Counted from the first letter of the stretch, positions 36,893-45,634 are shown. The stretch: DNA of 52,271 nt from Butyrivibrio sp. AE2015 (GCF_000420825.1 NZ_ATVR01000024.1:1-52271); one strand, 5' to 3'. Notes: generated by a model not told the origin, from the sequence alone. A program made the numbers and translations.

Positions 36893-36919
36893 TGACATTT
36901 AAAGAGATTGAAATTTCTT

Positions 36920-37312
36920 TTACCTGGGTATAAAGAACCTGCGGATGGCGGATTCTGCCACGTAGGCCACATATCCACCGATGTAGATGACAATGATCAC
37001 GAAAAAGTAAATAAATGGAGTGAGGCCGTAGAAGCCTTCGGCCGCGTTGCTGATCGCGCCGGCGACCTTAACTCCTATGATGTAGCCCACCACAAAGACT
37101 ATGACTGTGATAAAAAAAGCCATTTTCCCAAATCTACTGTGAAGCCAGTCCTGAAAGAGATAGTCCGCAAAAAATCCCGTCGCACAGCAAAAAGCGAACG
37201 AAGGAATAAACTTCATATTCGGATGAGTGATGTAATCTATCAGATATATAGCCATTCCAATGGCTATGTATATCAGATAACGCATTAAATATGCTTTTAA
37301 ATTTGGATTCAT
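36920..37312 (-). CDS. small integral membrane protein
   Basis: This 130-residue protein starts at the ATG after GGGGG; the frame runs open further upstream without a site. It has about four hydrophobic segments (LIYIAIGMAIYLIDYI, FAFCCATGFFADYLF, FFITVIVFVVGYIIGV, YFFVIIVIYIGGYVAYV) and a basic C-terminal end, ESAIRRFFIPR. I do not recognise a family. It is downstream of the SGNH hydrolase gene on the same strand and converges with the GH3 gene. Confidence 0.65.
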   Translation of the reverse strand: MNPNLKAYLMRYLIYIAIGMAIYLIDYITHPNMKFIPSFAFCCATGFFADYLFQDWLHSRFGKMAFFITVIVFVVGYIIGVKVAGAISNAAEGFYGLTPFIYFFVIIVIYIGGYVAYVAESAIRRFFIPR

Positions 37313-37389
37313 TTGTCCCCCACATTTGTTTGTTTTTTTACATAGCACAATAAACAAAGTCACATAATACGCACAGTTGACAGCTTTTC

Positions 37390-37923
37390 TCAATAAAGAT
37401 CTTTTAACGTCTCAAATATAGTCCTTGCTGCGAGCATAGAGCCTGCAGGTGAGGCGTGCCTTCTGTCCTCAAAATACAGATCTGTCTCAGGATGTGCATG
37501 AATGTGCTCCCACCATCTCTCGCCTACAGGAGCCACAAGGCATCCATATTTTTCAGCAAGCCTTCTGTATCTTGCTGACATCTCAGGCTGAAATGCCTCG
37601 TTTCCTTCCTCTGTCCATGTCATGTAGAAGCAGGCTTTTGCCTTGGTCTGCCCAATCCATTCCATTATCCTGTCCGCAGCGTCTTCCATCACGGAAAACT
37701 CGCCCATTGGATGAGCTACATGCTGAAGTATTATGAAATCATAGTCCCCATAAAGAATATTAAACCTGGTCTGCTCATTATCTGCATGATAATCAAGTCC
37801 CATGCCGCCTTTAGTGAGCATCGTCACCTGCATATCAATGCCATTTTCTTTGCAAATGTCTTTGAACAGCTTGGGCATATCATTGTAATACGTGTGGCTG
37901 TTTCCGATAAAAAGTGTTCTCAT
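37390..37923 (-). CDS. SGNH-hydrolase-fold esterase
   Basis: This 177-residue protein has the SGNH block I as LFIGNSHTYYNDMP with the nucleophile serine, the glycine in KGGMGLDYH, the asparagine-type block near ILQHVAHP, and the final D-x-x-H as EDRRHASPAGS. No signal peptide is present, so it is cytoplasmic. Likely an O-acyl esterase acting on a sugar or small molecule. ATG 37923 follows GGAGG at good spacing. Confidence 0.82.
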   Translation of the reverse strand: MRTLFIGNSHTYYNDMPKLFKDICKENGIDMQVTMLTKGGMGLDYHADNEQTRFNILYGDYDFIILQHVAHPMGEFSVMEDAADRIMEWIGQTKAKACFYMTWTEEGNEAFQPEMSARYRRLAEKYGCLVAPVGERWWEHIHAHPETDLYFEDRRHASPAGSMLAARTIFETLKDLY

Positions 37924-38052
37924 TTCTCCCTCCAATACTCTGGTTGCTTCGTCAGCTCTTTTTCATTTGGATTATTGGTTTCTCACAGCATTGAGTTTCC
38001 ACGGAACTAATCTATTAACTTTCCGCTTGTACTCCACATATTCATCGCCATC

Positions 38053-38724
38053 TCAATCTGCGATATTTTTAAAATAATCAATAACATCCATAAGGCTCTC
38101 GCAGACTGTATCTGCAAGCTCTCTCATCTCATTATCTGCGGGGATCATGTCCGGAACCATGATTGGCTTCATTCCGGCCGCATTGGCTGACCTGATCCCG
38201 TTATATGAATCCTCGATGGCAAAAGAGTCTTTGGGATTTACTTTAAGTTTGTCGCAGGCAATGAGGTATATCTCGGGGTCTGGTTTTGATACCTTTACTG
38301 AGTCCCCGCCAACTATTTCTTCAAAATAGTCTAAAAGCCCTGCATCTTTAAGTTCCGCCTCCACGACCGCTTTCCTTGTGGAGGATGCCACTGCACATCT
38401 CACATTCTCTGCCTTTAGGTACTCCAGGATTTCTTTTACGCCAGCCTTTATTGGGAGTCTGCCTCCATCATATTTCTCATGGAAGAGTCTGCTGCTCTCA
38501 GAAAGAAGTTTATCCGCAATACCTTCGCCAAAGTCTTTTGAATAGGCATCCTCAACAATTTGCCTGGTCTGATTCATATTTGTTCCAATGCATCTGTCGA
38601 ACACCTCGCGCACATTAGTTATTCCATAGCCGGACGCCGCCTCTGTCCATGTATAAAGACATGCCCTCTCCGAATCGAAGATAACGCCATCCATATCAAA
38701 TATCACACTATATCTGTTGTTCAT
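38053..38724 (-). CDS. HAD-superfamily phosphatase / beta-phosphoglucomutase-like
   Basis: This 223-residue protein carries HAD motif I FDMDGVIFDSERA, motif II VASSTRK, the motif III lysine in KVSKPDPEIYL and motif IV IEDSYNGIRSA. The cap insertion after motif I places it in the beta-phosphoglucomutase-like subfamily. It probably dephosphorylates or isomerises a sugar phosphate. AAGGA precedes the start. It lies 26 nt after the monooxygenase-fold gene, likely one transcript. Confidence 0.9.
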   Translation of the reverse strand: MNNRYSVIFDMDGVIFDSERACLYTWTEAASGYGITNVREVFDRCIGTNMNQTRQIVEDAYSKDFGEGIADKLLSESSRLFHEKYDGGRLPIKAGVKEILEYLKAENVRCAVASSTRKAVVEAELKDAGLLDYFEEIVGGDSVKVSKPDPEIYLIACDKLKVNPKDSFAIEDSYNGIRSANAAGMKPIMVPDMIPADNEMRELADTVCESLMDVIDYFKNIAD

Positions 38725-38750
38725 TCTTGCTGTTCCTTACTCTAATAGCC

Positions 38751-39080
38751 TTATTTTCTGATAAAATCGGCATCCCTCTCAGGCATGCTATCATCGGATC
38801 TGTATCTTTCTACAGTCATATGCAGATCATACTTTTCACGAAGTTCCATGATTGTTTTCATCATTGGTGAAGCATGGTGAACATCAATAGATTTCTGGTC
38901 TTCCCAGCTGTCTATCAAAAGAATTGTTTCCGGGTCATCCAGAGATTGAAAATACTCGTATCTGAGATTTCCTGCCTCATTCCGGATCTTGTCGACTGTG
39001 CCACTACTGATCATCTCTTCTGCAAATCTTTTTGCAGCGCCATCCGTTCCTCTGTAACGCAAATTAACTGTAATGCTCAT
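38751..39080 (-). CDS. antibiotic-biosynthesis-monooxygenase-fold protein
   Basis: This roughly 109-residue protein has a ferredoxin-like ABM fold: ITVNLRYRG, then GNLRYEYFQSLDDPETILLIDSWEDQKSIDVHHASP, the standard family middle. Members degrade quinones or heme or act as general small oxygenases without cofactor; in an anaerobe the role is unclear. The second of two adjacent ATGs fits the GGAGG spacing best. It is followed by the HAD phosphatase gene. Confidence 0.85.
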   Translation of the reverse strand: MSITVNLRYRGTDGAAKRFAEEMISSGTVDKIRNEAGNLRYEYFQSLDDPETILLIDSWEDQKSIDVHHASPMMKTIMELREKYDLHMTVERYRSDDSMPERDADFIRK

Positions 39081-39149
39081 CATAACCTCCAATCATCCAG
39101 CATGCACTATACCAACGCCTTTTTATATTTTACTTCACATGATTCCATA

Positions 39150-39180
39150 AAAAAAGGTGTCTGCTCTAAAGCAAACACCT
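39150..39180 (-). terminator. intrinsic terminator of the flavodoxin gene
   Basis: AGGTGTCTGCT (39155-39165) pairs with 39170-39180 with one mismatch and a 4-nt loop. On the minus strand the stem is followed by T7 and lies 10 nt after the flavodoxin stop. Confidence 0.88.
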
Positions 39181-39189
39181 AAATTACGT

Positions 39190-39645
39190 TCATTCCGCTC
39201 TACCAACTCTAATAAGATTTCTGAAAAACTCAACTGCATCAGTCAGATCATTTTCATCAGGATGTCCCTTGCTTGTGCCACCGACCAACTTAAATGGTCC
39301 AAAAGTGTTATATCCGTGGCATGTGAACTTACCAACAACCTCAGCGTTCTTGTCTTTGACTGATTCTGCCATGGATTTTGAAAAATCTTTATTCATAGCA
39401 CTGGTCATTATGTAAAAAATCTTCTTATCCTGCGGAAGATTTTCATGGGCAAAATTCTTCACCTGCTGATGGAACTGCGCAGCATAAATGCCTGAAGCAA
39501 AGCCTATCAAATCGTATTCAGACAAATCTTTCTTCTGCACCTGTGTGGCGTCGATCAACTCCACATCAAACTCTTTAGCAATGGCATCTACCACTTTCTT
39601 TGTGTTTCCGTGATGTGTTGAAGCATAAACAATACAGCATTTCAT
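39190..39645 (-). CDS. flavodoxin-like protein
   Basis: This 151-residue protein begins CCIVYASTHHGNTKKV, the FMN phosphate-binding loop of flavodoxins, and continues YDLIGFASGIYAAQFH and KIFYIMTSAM. It should carry FMN and move electrons in the cytoplasm. The ATG at 39645 follows GGGAGGGG. It is 45 nt downstream of the TSUP transporter gene and ends at a strong terminator. Confidence 0.88.
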   Translation of the reverse strand: MKCCIVYASTHHGNTKKVVDAIAKEFDVELIDATQVQKKDLSEYDLIGFASGIYAAQFHQQVKNFAHENLPQDKKIFYIMTSAMNKDFSKSMAESVKDKNAEVVGKFTCHGYNTFGPFKLVGGTSKGHPDENDLTDAVEFFRNLIRVGRAE

Positions 39646-39690
39646 TTCAAAACCCCTCCCACCATATTTAGTCAATTTCTATTTATTATA

Positions 39691-40410
39691 TCATGTAACA
39701 TTTGTAAAAATCAGTACCACACCTGATAAGATCAAAAGAACTATCACAATCTTTTTAACTACCATCTCATTTATTTTACCGGCGCTGTACATTCCAAGAC
39801 CAAGCCCAATCAGCATAAATGGTGAGAGTAGCAATGCTTTCTTTAACATATCTATAGTCAGGATTCCGTAAAAGAGATACAGTCCAAGCCTAAATGTGTT
39901 CTCAATAATAAATACTGTGCAAATATTCGCTTTAAAAGATCTTGTATTCTCTGTTGTTCGCCCGATATAAGCACCAAGAAGCGCCCCAACTCCGTAGAGT
40001 CCGCACAGAAATCCTGATAAAATACCGATAATTATAAGCAGAACTTTTGAGTTCTTAGATTTCTTTTTAGCCAATTCTCTGATCAGCATCTCTATGCCAA
40101 CAAAAATAACCAATATTCCGAAGATTATTTTTATTACGGTAACATCTGTGTTTTTTAACAGAAAAGCTCCGACAGTGCTACCAATAATTACCATAATGGC
40201 CAGAGGCACTACTACCTTTAGATCAATTGATCTTCGTTCCTTCCAGCTTATGATCAAGTTTGTTGGTAGGCCAAGAATCAGCTCCACCGGTGATATTTCT
40301 ATGTTCGCAACAGCAAAACTCATTATTGAAGTAAAAACAAGCGTGTTTGCAAAGCCGCACAGTCCCTTTACATAAAACGCCGCCAATGAAGCAAGTATCC
40401 AAAAAAACAT
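39691..40410 (-). CDS. TSUP/TauE-family membrane exporter
   Basis: This 239-residue protein has about eight hydrophobic helices. GLCGFANTLVFTSIM near residue 20 and FLCGLYGVGALLGAYIG in the second half are the two repeats of the TauE/SafE (TSUP) family. Such proteins move sulfite, sulfonates or organic anions. The ATG at 40410 has a weak ribosome site, but the preceding 25 codons look like upstream sequence. Its substrate is unknown. Confidence 0.8.
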   Translation of the reverse strand: MFFWILASLAAFYVKGLCGFANTLVFTSIMSFAVANIEISPVELILGLPTNLIISWKERRSIDLKVVVPLAIMVIIGSTVGAFLLKNTDVTVIKIIFGILVIFVGIEMLIRELAKKKSKNSKVLLIIIGILSGFLCGLYGVGALLGAYIGRTTENTRSFKANICTVFIIENTFRLGLYLFYGILTIDMLKKALLLSPFMLIGLGLGMYSAGKINEMVVKKIVIVLLILSGVVLIFTNVT

Positions 40411-40605
40411 TAATCTCTGCCATCCTCTATTCCAACTTACTCTATTATACGCAAAAAGGACACTCCATGCTATTCTGAATAACAAAATGGCCCATTAACC
40501 CCGTCCCTGGGTATCATTCTGAATTTATACTTTTTTTATAATCCTTGTGCAAACTCAGTCGTATCATTAAATAGTGTAAAAAAAATCAGAATATGGGAGA
40601 GAATT

Positions 40606-42099
40606 ATGAAAAGAATAGCTACATTACTTTTATCAACAGCAATTGCCATTTCAGCATTGGCAGGATGTGGAAATGCCACTACAGAAACTACCGGCAAAAC
40701 TTCACAGTATGAGCAGCTCATCACCTCTCTCCACGCAGGACAGTCATATGCATATGCTCCTGTCTGCGAGGGAGAAAATGCTCTTTTAGTAACAAGTTAT
40801 ATTTTTGATGACGCCATGGGACATTTGGCAACCTATGATGCCACCATTTACATAGAAAAAAATGGTTCTATCGAGAAGGTCACTTCTGTCCAAAGCGGCG
40901 GGACAGCATATCCGATTGCTGTAACCGATGACAACAGCCTCATAATATCAATGCGTAACTCTATAGCTAAAGGATATGTAAGTAAAGATACGGGCAAGTT
41001 CGTTATTACAGAAGAATCAAATATCGATTATCTAGCTGCTAAAGATGGTGTTTACCATAACTACAAAGACGGCACCGTAGATATCTCAGCAGACCCTTCA
41101 TTATATGATGAACTTAGTGAAAAATATTCAAACTCAGAGGTACTTAATTTCACAAAAGCAGGCCTTTCATCTGATGGTTATCCACAGCTTTCAGGAGCTG
41201 TATACGCAGCATACAAAGGAGATGACCTTTACAACATATCAAGCTACTATGTTTTTGACAGCGAAACTTCCGGTTCTACCCAGACAACAGATGGCTTATC
41301 AGGGATTCCTTTCACCTATGAAATTGATGGTGAGAACATTACCTTCCATTTCGCTTCAGCAGATGATAATACACAAGCCAGGTTCAGCTGGGATAGCGGC
41401 GCTTTTCCTACTTTAGAATTTGCAGGCAACAATGAAACCATCTCTTTTTCATGCATCGGAAATGCAAAAGCTGACACCTTTGATGCCGTTAAGTATTATG
41501 ACAATGACAGCAACCTTTATATGATAGTAAAAAAGTTTGATGAAACAACACTTACCGGCGATCTGTACCGCGAAGAAAAGATCAAAACAGAATACGTCGA
41601 TAACGCAGAAGAAAACAGCTATATCTTCTCTGAAAACGGGACTCAATTCTCAGTTGTTTCTTTTGAGGAAGTAAATAAAGAACTTGAATATGGAACAGAT
41701 GAAGAATTCAAAAAAGATGTTATAGGCTCCAGCAGATTCGACCGTTTCCTCGTAAAATGCAGTGATGATGGTGCTTATTATGCGCTTGAAAAAGAGGACT
41801 ATGAGCCGGTATATCATGTTGTTTATATGCTGAATGAGGGGAATGTAAGAAAACTGATCGAAGAAAATGTTTCTTTTAAGATCAAAGAAAACTGTGAAAT
41901 CTATCTTCAGAAATTTGTTGATGATGGTGAGTTTGCAAATCTCGAGGAAGAATACATTGTTGGAAGAGAGTTTAAGGGAGACAATTACCCCGGCTGGTCA
42001 GCAGATGCTAAAGAGTATTATATGACCAGTGACATGCTTGTCGCATTAGGTGTTATTGACGGTGAACTTTACAATTTTAATCAGATTTATGTTCCTTAA
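40606..42099 (+). CDS. secreted lipoprotein of unknown function
   Basis: This 497-residue protein has a lipoprotein signal MKRIATLLLSTAIAISALAGC with the lipid-anchored cysteine at residue 21. The mature part is acidic and tyrosine-rich, with beta-strand-like repeats of charge and aromatic residues. I recognise no catalytic motif. Its nearest look-alike in the window is the lipoprotein at 5422-7008, in composition only. GGGAGAG precedes the start. It is a single gene, ended by the terminator at 42109. Confidence 0.82.
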   Translation: MKRIATLLLSTAIAISALAGCGNATTETTGKTSQYEQLITSLHAGQSYAYAPVCEGENALLVTSYIFDDAMGHLATYDATIYIEKNGSIEKVTSVQSGGTAYPIAVTDDNSLIISMRNSIAKGYVSKDTGKFVITEESNIDYLAAKDGVYHNYKDGTVDISADPSLYDELSEKYSNSEVLNFTKAGLSSDGYPQLSGAVYAAYKGDDLYNISSYYVFDSETSGSTQTTDGLSGIPFTYEIDGENITFHFASADDNTQARFSWDSGAFPTLEFAGNNETISFSCIGNAKADTFDAVKYYDNDSNLYMIVKKFDETTLTGDLYREEKIKTEYVDNAEENSYIFSENGTQFSVVSFEEVNKELEYGTDEEFKKDVIGSSRFDRFLVKCSDDGAYYALEKEDYEPVYHVVYMLNEGNVRKLIEENVSFKIKENCEIYLQKFVDDGEFANLEEEYIVGREFKGDNYPGWSADAKEYYMTSDMLVALGVIDGELYNFNQIYVP

Positions 42100-42108
42100 A
42101 AAATTTTT

Positions 42109-42142
42109 AACCGGTGGTCAAAACGACCACCGGTTTTTTTTG
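42109..42142 (+). terminator. intrinsic terminator after the lipoprotein gene
   Basis: AACCGGTGGTC (42109-42119) pairs perfectly with 42125-42135 around AAAAC, followed by a run of T. Confidence 0.95.
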
Positions 42143-42205
42143 CCCCACTGATTGGGATTTCCGTGCTCGTCATACTGTCCTATCATGTGTTCTTTCATTG
42201 CATGG

Positions 42206-42559
42206 TCATAAGCAAGCCTCTTCCCAATCAGCCTCTTTAAATCCAGCAAGCACTCTCTTATCTGTGACCAGCAATGGTCTTTTTACAAGCATTCCATCTG
42301 ACGCCAGCAGATCCAGCATCTCGTCATCACTCATATTAGGAAGTTTTTTTGACAGTTCCATTTCTCTATACAGCTGTCCGCTGGTGTTAAAAAACTTTTT
42401 CAAAGGAAGTCCACTTTTAGCATTGAGTTTCTTTATCGTATCACGGTCAGGATGTTGCCCCTTTATATCAAGGCTCTCGTATTTAATGCTATTGTCATCA
42501 AGCCATTTCAGCGCCTTCTTGCAAGTAGTGCATTTAGAATAACAATAAACTTTTACCAT
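42206..42559 (-). CDS. ArsC/Spx-family protein
   Basis: This 117-residue thioredoxin-fold protein of the ArsC/Spx family starts KVYCYSKCTTCKKALKWL with a CxxC (CTTC) redox site. It continues GLPLKKFFNTSGQLYREMELSKKL, and the end KRPLLVTDKRVLAGFKEADW matches the arsenate-reductase-like class. Whether it reduces arsenate or acts as a Spx-type regulator is open. A second, divergent relative is encoded next to it at 42615-42956. Its start is well placed after AGGAGG. Confidence 0.9.
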   Translation of the reverse strand: MVKVYCYSKCTTCKKALKWLDDNSIKYESLDIKGQHPDRDTIKKLNAKSGLPLKKFFNTSGQLYREMELSKKLPNMSDDEMLDLLASDGMLVKRPLLVTDKRVLAGFKEADWEEACL

Positions 42560-42614
42560 GATTTATGCCTCCTATCTTATATTTGCAAAACTAAGTTTCT
42601 GTGACGCCCGTCTA

Positions 42615-42956
42615 TTATTGCCACTTCTTCCAAACATCCGGCTGGTAGCCAAGAGTTGCCTGCTTGCCGTTTCTGACCACAGGTGTCTTGATGATCTGCT
42701 GATTTTCCAGAAGCTTGTCGAACTTGTCCTCATCAGCAATATACTGGATCAGAGCTACAGTGTCTTTATCCTTGGCATCGGTGTTGACCATGTCCATTAC
42801 ACTTCCAACAGCGCTGACAACAGAGTTCAGTTCACCCTTGCTCATTTCTTTTTCCTTCAGGTCTATGAACTGAAACTTTATATTGCGCTCTTTGAAGAAG
42901 CGCTCCGCTTTCTTTGTATCATTGCACTTTTTGGTGCCCCAGATCTGTATATTCAT
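42615..42956 (-). CDS. ArsC-family reductase-like protein
   Basis: This 113-residue ArsC-family protein has only one cysteine in the active-site region (GTKKCNDTKKAERFF), so it lacks the CxxC of its neighbour. It has an insert-like middle (VVSAVGSVMDMVNTDAKDKDTV) and ends TPVVRNGKQATLGYQPDVWKKW, as in YffB-type proteins. The substrate is unknown. It lies 55 nt upstream of the other ArsC-like gene. Array A begins about 105 nt upstream of its start. Confidence 0.85.
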   Translation of the reverse strand: MNIQIWGTKKCNDTKKAERFFKERNIKFQFIDLKEKEMSKGELNSVVSAVGSVMDMVNTDAKDKDTVALIQYIADEDKFDKLLENQQIIKTPVVRNGKQATLGYQPDVWKKWQ

Positions 42957-43061
42957 CTCTTTTCATAACTCCTTGTGTTAAAGCATCTGAAAACTTTTTA
43001 TAAACGATTATCCCCAAAATTATTCTATCTACCATTCGGGTGTCAGATCAAGCCTGTCTTT

Positions 43062-43310
43062 CTGCCTCTATCGTACTATTCACATATATAGGCAGTTCTT
43101 TTGGCCTTAGATATTCTGCCTATATCACATATATCTCAAAAGAGGCAGAATTTCAATTCAAATTTCAACTGCCTATATCAATAGCACTCAAAATATAGGC
43201 AGAAATCATCCCGAATAATCAACTGCCCACATCTACATTACTCGTGATATAGGCAGAACTACGACCGCAATTTGAACTGCCACTATTTGAAACATACTGG
43301 ATAGTGGCAG
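43062..43310. repeat. array A: five inverted-arm units with fixed 20-nt separators
   Basis: Five units of 33-34 nt lie at 43062-43095, 43116-43148, 43169-43202, 43223-43256 and 43277-43310. Each starts with a left arm close to CTGCCTATAT and ends with a right arm close to ATATAGGCAG, around 13 or 14 variable nt. Four separators of exactly 20 nt, all different, lie between. The fifth unit has changed both arms in step (CTGCCACTAT with ATAGTGGCAG), which keeps pairing. The right arm is the more constant. The array fills the gap between the ArsC-like gene and the GNAT gene, and its last arm is followed by TTTT. Confidence 0.92.
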
Positions 43311-43334
43311 TTTTACACCAGCTATCTCTTTAAA

Positions 43335-43838
43335 TTAGTACTTTTTTATCCTCATAAAGTAATGATCCTCGTCTTCACCTGCTCTGTATGCCCCATTATT
43401 CAGCATTACCTTTTGAGATGCGATGTTGTCTTTATTGACACGAAGGAAAATCTCATCCTCGGGGATAATCTTATTGGCCTCGGAAAGAGTAAGCTTTAAG
43501 CCGGCTGTACCATACCCTTTTCCTCTTTCATCCCTCTTGATGCTGTAACCAATATGTCCCGCGCCGTTCCTAAGAGTATCTGTAAGATGATGTCTGATAC
43601 GAAACTCTCCAACCAGCTTTCCTTCGTTCCATAAGTAGTAATAAGTTTCAGGTACAAACCAGTCTGGCATATTTACAGGATGCTCATAAGATATGAGAGT
43701 CGGAAGTACATTTGCTATATATTCATCATATGAAACGCCGTGATATGGATTAGTTAACCCGTTCTCATCGGTAGGTAGCTCTGTTGTGTATTCCCATTGT
43801 GATCTGGCATCGTCAACGTTTATTCTTCGAAGTTCCAT
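43335..43838 (-). CDS. GNAT-family N-acetyltransferase
   Basis: This 167-residue protein has the GNAT acetyl-CoA loop RDERGKGYGTAGLKLTL, preceded by NGAGHIGYSI and followed by EIFLRVNKDNIASQKVMLNNGAY. The N-terminal NPYHGVSYDEYIANVLP matches a group of small clostridial acetyltransferases. The acceptor is unknown. It ends 24 nt from array A. A second GNAT gene precedes it with a 42-nt gap that holds a small GGATAA/TTATCC hairpin. Confidence 0.88.
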   Translation of the reverse strand: MELRRINVDDARSQWEYTTELPTDENGLTNPYHGVSYDEYIANVLPTLISYEHPVNMPDWFVPETYYYLWNEGKLVGEFRIRHHLTDTLRNGAGHIGYSIKRDERGKGYGTAGLKLTLSEANKIIPEDEIFLRVNKDNIASQKVMLNNGAYRAGEDEDHYFMRIKKY

Positions 43839-43880
43839 TACTGCTCCTCACTTTCCCGGATAACTGCTTATCCTGAATTA

Positions 43881-44426
43881 TTACAGTTCCTTAACCATAT
43901 GAATATCATCTGCATAAGTACCGTCCTGATACTTGTTTGCCTTCGGTATCCTTCCGCACTCCTTAAAGCCAAGGCTCTCATAGAGGTGATATGCCCTGTC
44001 ATTACCACCAACTACCGTAAGTTCTGCCTGCTCATATCCCAGCTCTTTTATTGTAAAAAGAAGCTGCTCCAGCATGAGACGTCCCAGTCCAAATCCAGTG
44101 TACTTCTGATAAAGAGCAATTCCGATATCTACACGATGTCTGGCCCTGCGTCTGCTTCCTATAGGCTGAAATGAACAGTTGCCCGCATATTCTCCATCAA
44201 CAAAAGCAAGCATCAGCATGGAATCCTCAGATGAATTCTTGGCATTGATAAACTCTACCTCAGACTCTGCCGTGTACTTTACTTCATCAGGGTCGCAGAG
44301 AAGAAACCTTGTTTCTCCGCAAACAGTTTTCAGATAATCAACCAAAAGCTGCGCTTCCTCCGGCTTAGCGCTTCGAAGCAATATTTTCTTTTCCCCGAGC
44401 ATATACTTTTTTTCTTCAAAAACCAT
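43881..44426 (-). CDS. GNAT-family N-acetyltransferase
   Basis: This 181-residue protein has the GNAT core VDIGIALYQKYTGFGLGRLML with the Q/RxxGxG-type loop, then ELTVVGGNDRAYHLYESLGFKECG. Other members of this clostridial type acetylate proteins or small amines. The ATG at 44426 follows AGAGGTGG; the in-frame stretch upstream crosses the terminator of the preceding gene and is not coding. It is not closely related to its neighbour at 43335. Confidence 0.88.
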   Translation of the reverse strand: MVFEEKKYMLGEKKILLRSAKPEEAQLLVDYLKTVCGETRFLLCDPDEVKYTAESEVEFINAKNSSEDSMLMLAFVDGEYAGNCSFQPIGSRRRARHRVDIGIALYQKYTGFGLGRLMLEQLLFTIKELGYEQAELTVVGGNDRAYHLYESLGFKECGRIPKANKYQDGTYADDIHMVKEL

Positions 44427-44459
44427 TTTCCACCTCTTCTTTCTATATGTGCCTCTGCT

Positions 44460-44495
44460 AAAAAAAGCCCCATCAAACGACTGTCTGATGAGGCT
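44460..44495 (-). terminator. intrinsic terminator of the yccF-like gene
   Basis: AGCCCCATCA (44466-44475) pairs with TGATGAGGCT (44486-44495) around a 10-nt loop. On the minus strand the stem is followed by T7. Confidence 0.88.
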
Positions 44496-44544
44496 CACAT
44501 ATCATAATTACAATACAGCTATGCTCTATTGTAATATTTGACCA

Positions 44545-44916
44545 TTAATAATGAACCCTAACAACCTTTGCCCCAAATGGGAAAAGAGCTACTCTCGCAA
44601 TCTTAAAGAACTGCTTACCAAAAGGGATTCCGATGATGGTAACACATAACAAACATCCAATAATTGCGTTTCCAATTGCAAGTTCAAATCCGGAGAGGCA
44701 GAGCCAAAGAATGTTAAGAAGCAGAGATACCGCTCCGCCTTCATCCACAACTTCTTTTCCGAAAGGATTCAGTGATATTGAGGACAACTTAAAGCACTGA
44801 AGTCCCACAGGGATCCCAACAACTGTGCAACACCAGAGCAGTCCTACAAGCCACCATCCTAGGGCACTAAGAAGCCCTCCGCATAATATCCAGATGACAT
44901 TTCCTATAAACCTCAT
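44545..44916 (-). CDS. YccF-domain membrane protein
   Basis: This 123-residue protein has two YccF repeats. Each has a hydrophobic stretch ending in the conserved GIPVG/GIPFG and phenylalanine: WCCTVVGIPVGLQCFKLSS and LCVTIIGIPFGKQFFKIA. The WILCGGLLSALGWW and LLNILWLCLSG helices complete the fold. Function is unknown. AAGGAGG precedes the start. The intergenic element D1 (45000-45062) lies upstream. Confidence 0.92.
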   Translation of the reverse strand: MRFIGNVIWILCGGLLSALGWWLVGLLWCCTVVGIPVGLQCFKLSSISLNPFGKEVVDEGGAVSLLLNILWLCLSGFELAIGNAIIGCLLCVTIIGIPFGKQFFKIARVALFPFGAKVVRVHY

Positions 44917-44999
44917 AATTCCTCCTTAAAAAAACCATTTTAATCATTATAAATAATTTTTATTACATTCGCTTTATTTTCTTGGTCAAAAAAATAAAA

Positions 45000-45062
45000 A
45001 AGTACGGATAAGTCAGCTCATTAAAGCCAATCTTATCCGTAATCTAAGAAATCCTGATAATC
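45000..45062 (-). repeat. hairpin element D1
   Basis: TACGGATAAG (45003-45012) and CTTATCCGTA (45032-45041) are perfect 10-bp inverted arms in a 39-nt core. Read on the minus strand, the core matches the element at 46244-46282 at about 35 of 39 positions. The similarity extends beyond the core: TATCAGGATTTCTTAGAT before it, and CTTTTT after it. On this strand it follows the nitroreductase gene and ends in T runs, so it can serve as a terminator. Confidence 0.8.
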
Positions 45063-45105
45063 CAGAAAGTCCATCTCTGAATTCATTGCTGATTCTCTAC
45101 TTTTC

Positions 45106-45618
45106 TCAAATATAACTTACTGTTTCTGTAAGATCTTTCCTACTATTATGATTATTAAGAGGTCCTGCGCCATCTGCCGCATATCCAAGGTCAAGAAGCA
45201 TCAAAATCTCTTCATTCTCAGGTAAGCCAAGGTCCTCAGCGAGTTTATCAGGGTCAAAGAAATTTAGCCAACAGCTATCTACCCCAGCATCAGCGGCAGC
45301 CAGCATTAGATGCGTTGCCACTATTGAAGCATCCTCCACTCCGGAATCTCTCTTGCCACCCGGATATGTAAATACATTGTTTTTATCGAATGTTACAACA
45401 AGAACAGTCGGTGCTCCATAACGGCAAGGTGTTGCCTTGTCGATTTTAGCCAGGTTCTCATCAGTCTCAACAACATATATATGCTGTTCCTGAAGATTCT
45501 TTGCCGTAGGTGCAAGCCTTCCGGCTTCAAGGATGTCATTAAGTCTTGCCCTGTCTACTTTTCTTTCGCTGTATTTCTTACATGAATAACGGCTCTTTAC
45601 TACTTCTTTAAATTCCAT
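45106..45618 (-). CDS. nitroreductase-family flavoprotein
   Basis: This 170-residue FMN-binding protein starts FKEVVKSRYSCKKYSERKV with the nitroreductase SRxSxRxF-like motif. It then has LEAGRLAPTAKNLQEQ and the DASIVATHLMLAAADAGVDSCWL helix. It probably reduces nitro or quinone compounds or another acceptor with NAD(P)H. ATG 45618 follows AAAGGGG. It ends the YbaK-nitroreductase pair (17-nt gap), followed by D1. Confidence 0.9.
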   Translation of the reverse strand: MEFKEVVKSRYSCKKYSERKVDRARLNDILEAGRLAPTAKNLQEQHIYVVETDENLAKIDKATPCRYGAPTVLVVTFDKNNVFTYPGGKRDSGVEDASIVATHLMLAAADAGVDSCWLNFFDPDKLAEDLGLPENEEILMLLDLGYAADGAGPLNNHNSRKDLTETVSYI

Positions 45619-45634
45619 GGTAAAACCCCTTTCT

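Noticed and set aside
43858..43873. GGATAA-CTGC-TTATCC hairpin between the two GNAT genes as another member of the D family
   Set aside because: The arm distance is only 4 nt and none of the D flanks are present; it is more likely a plain small hairpin.
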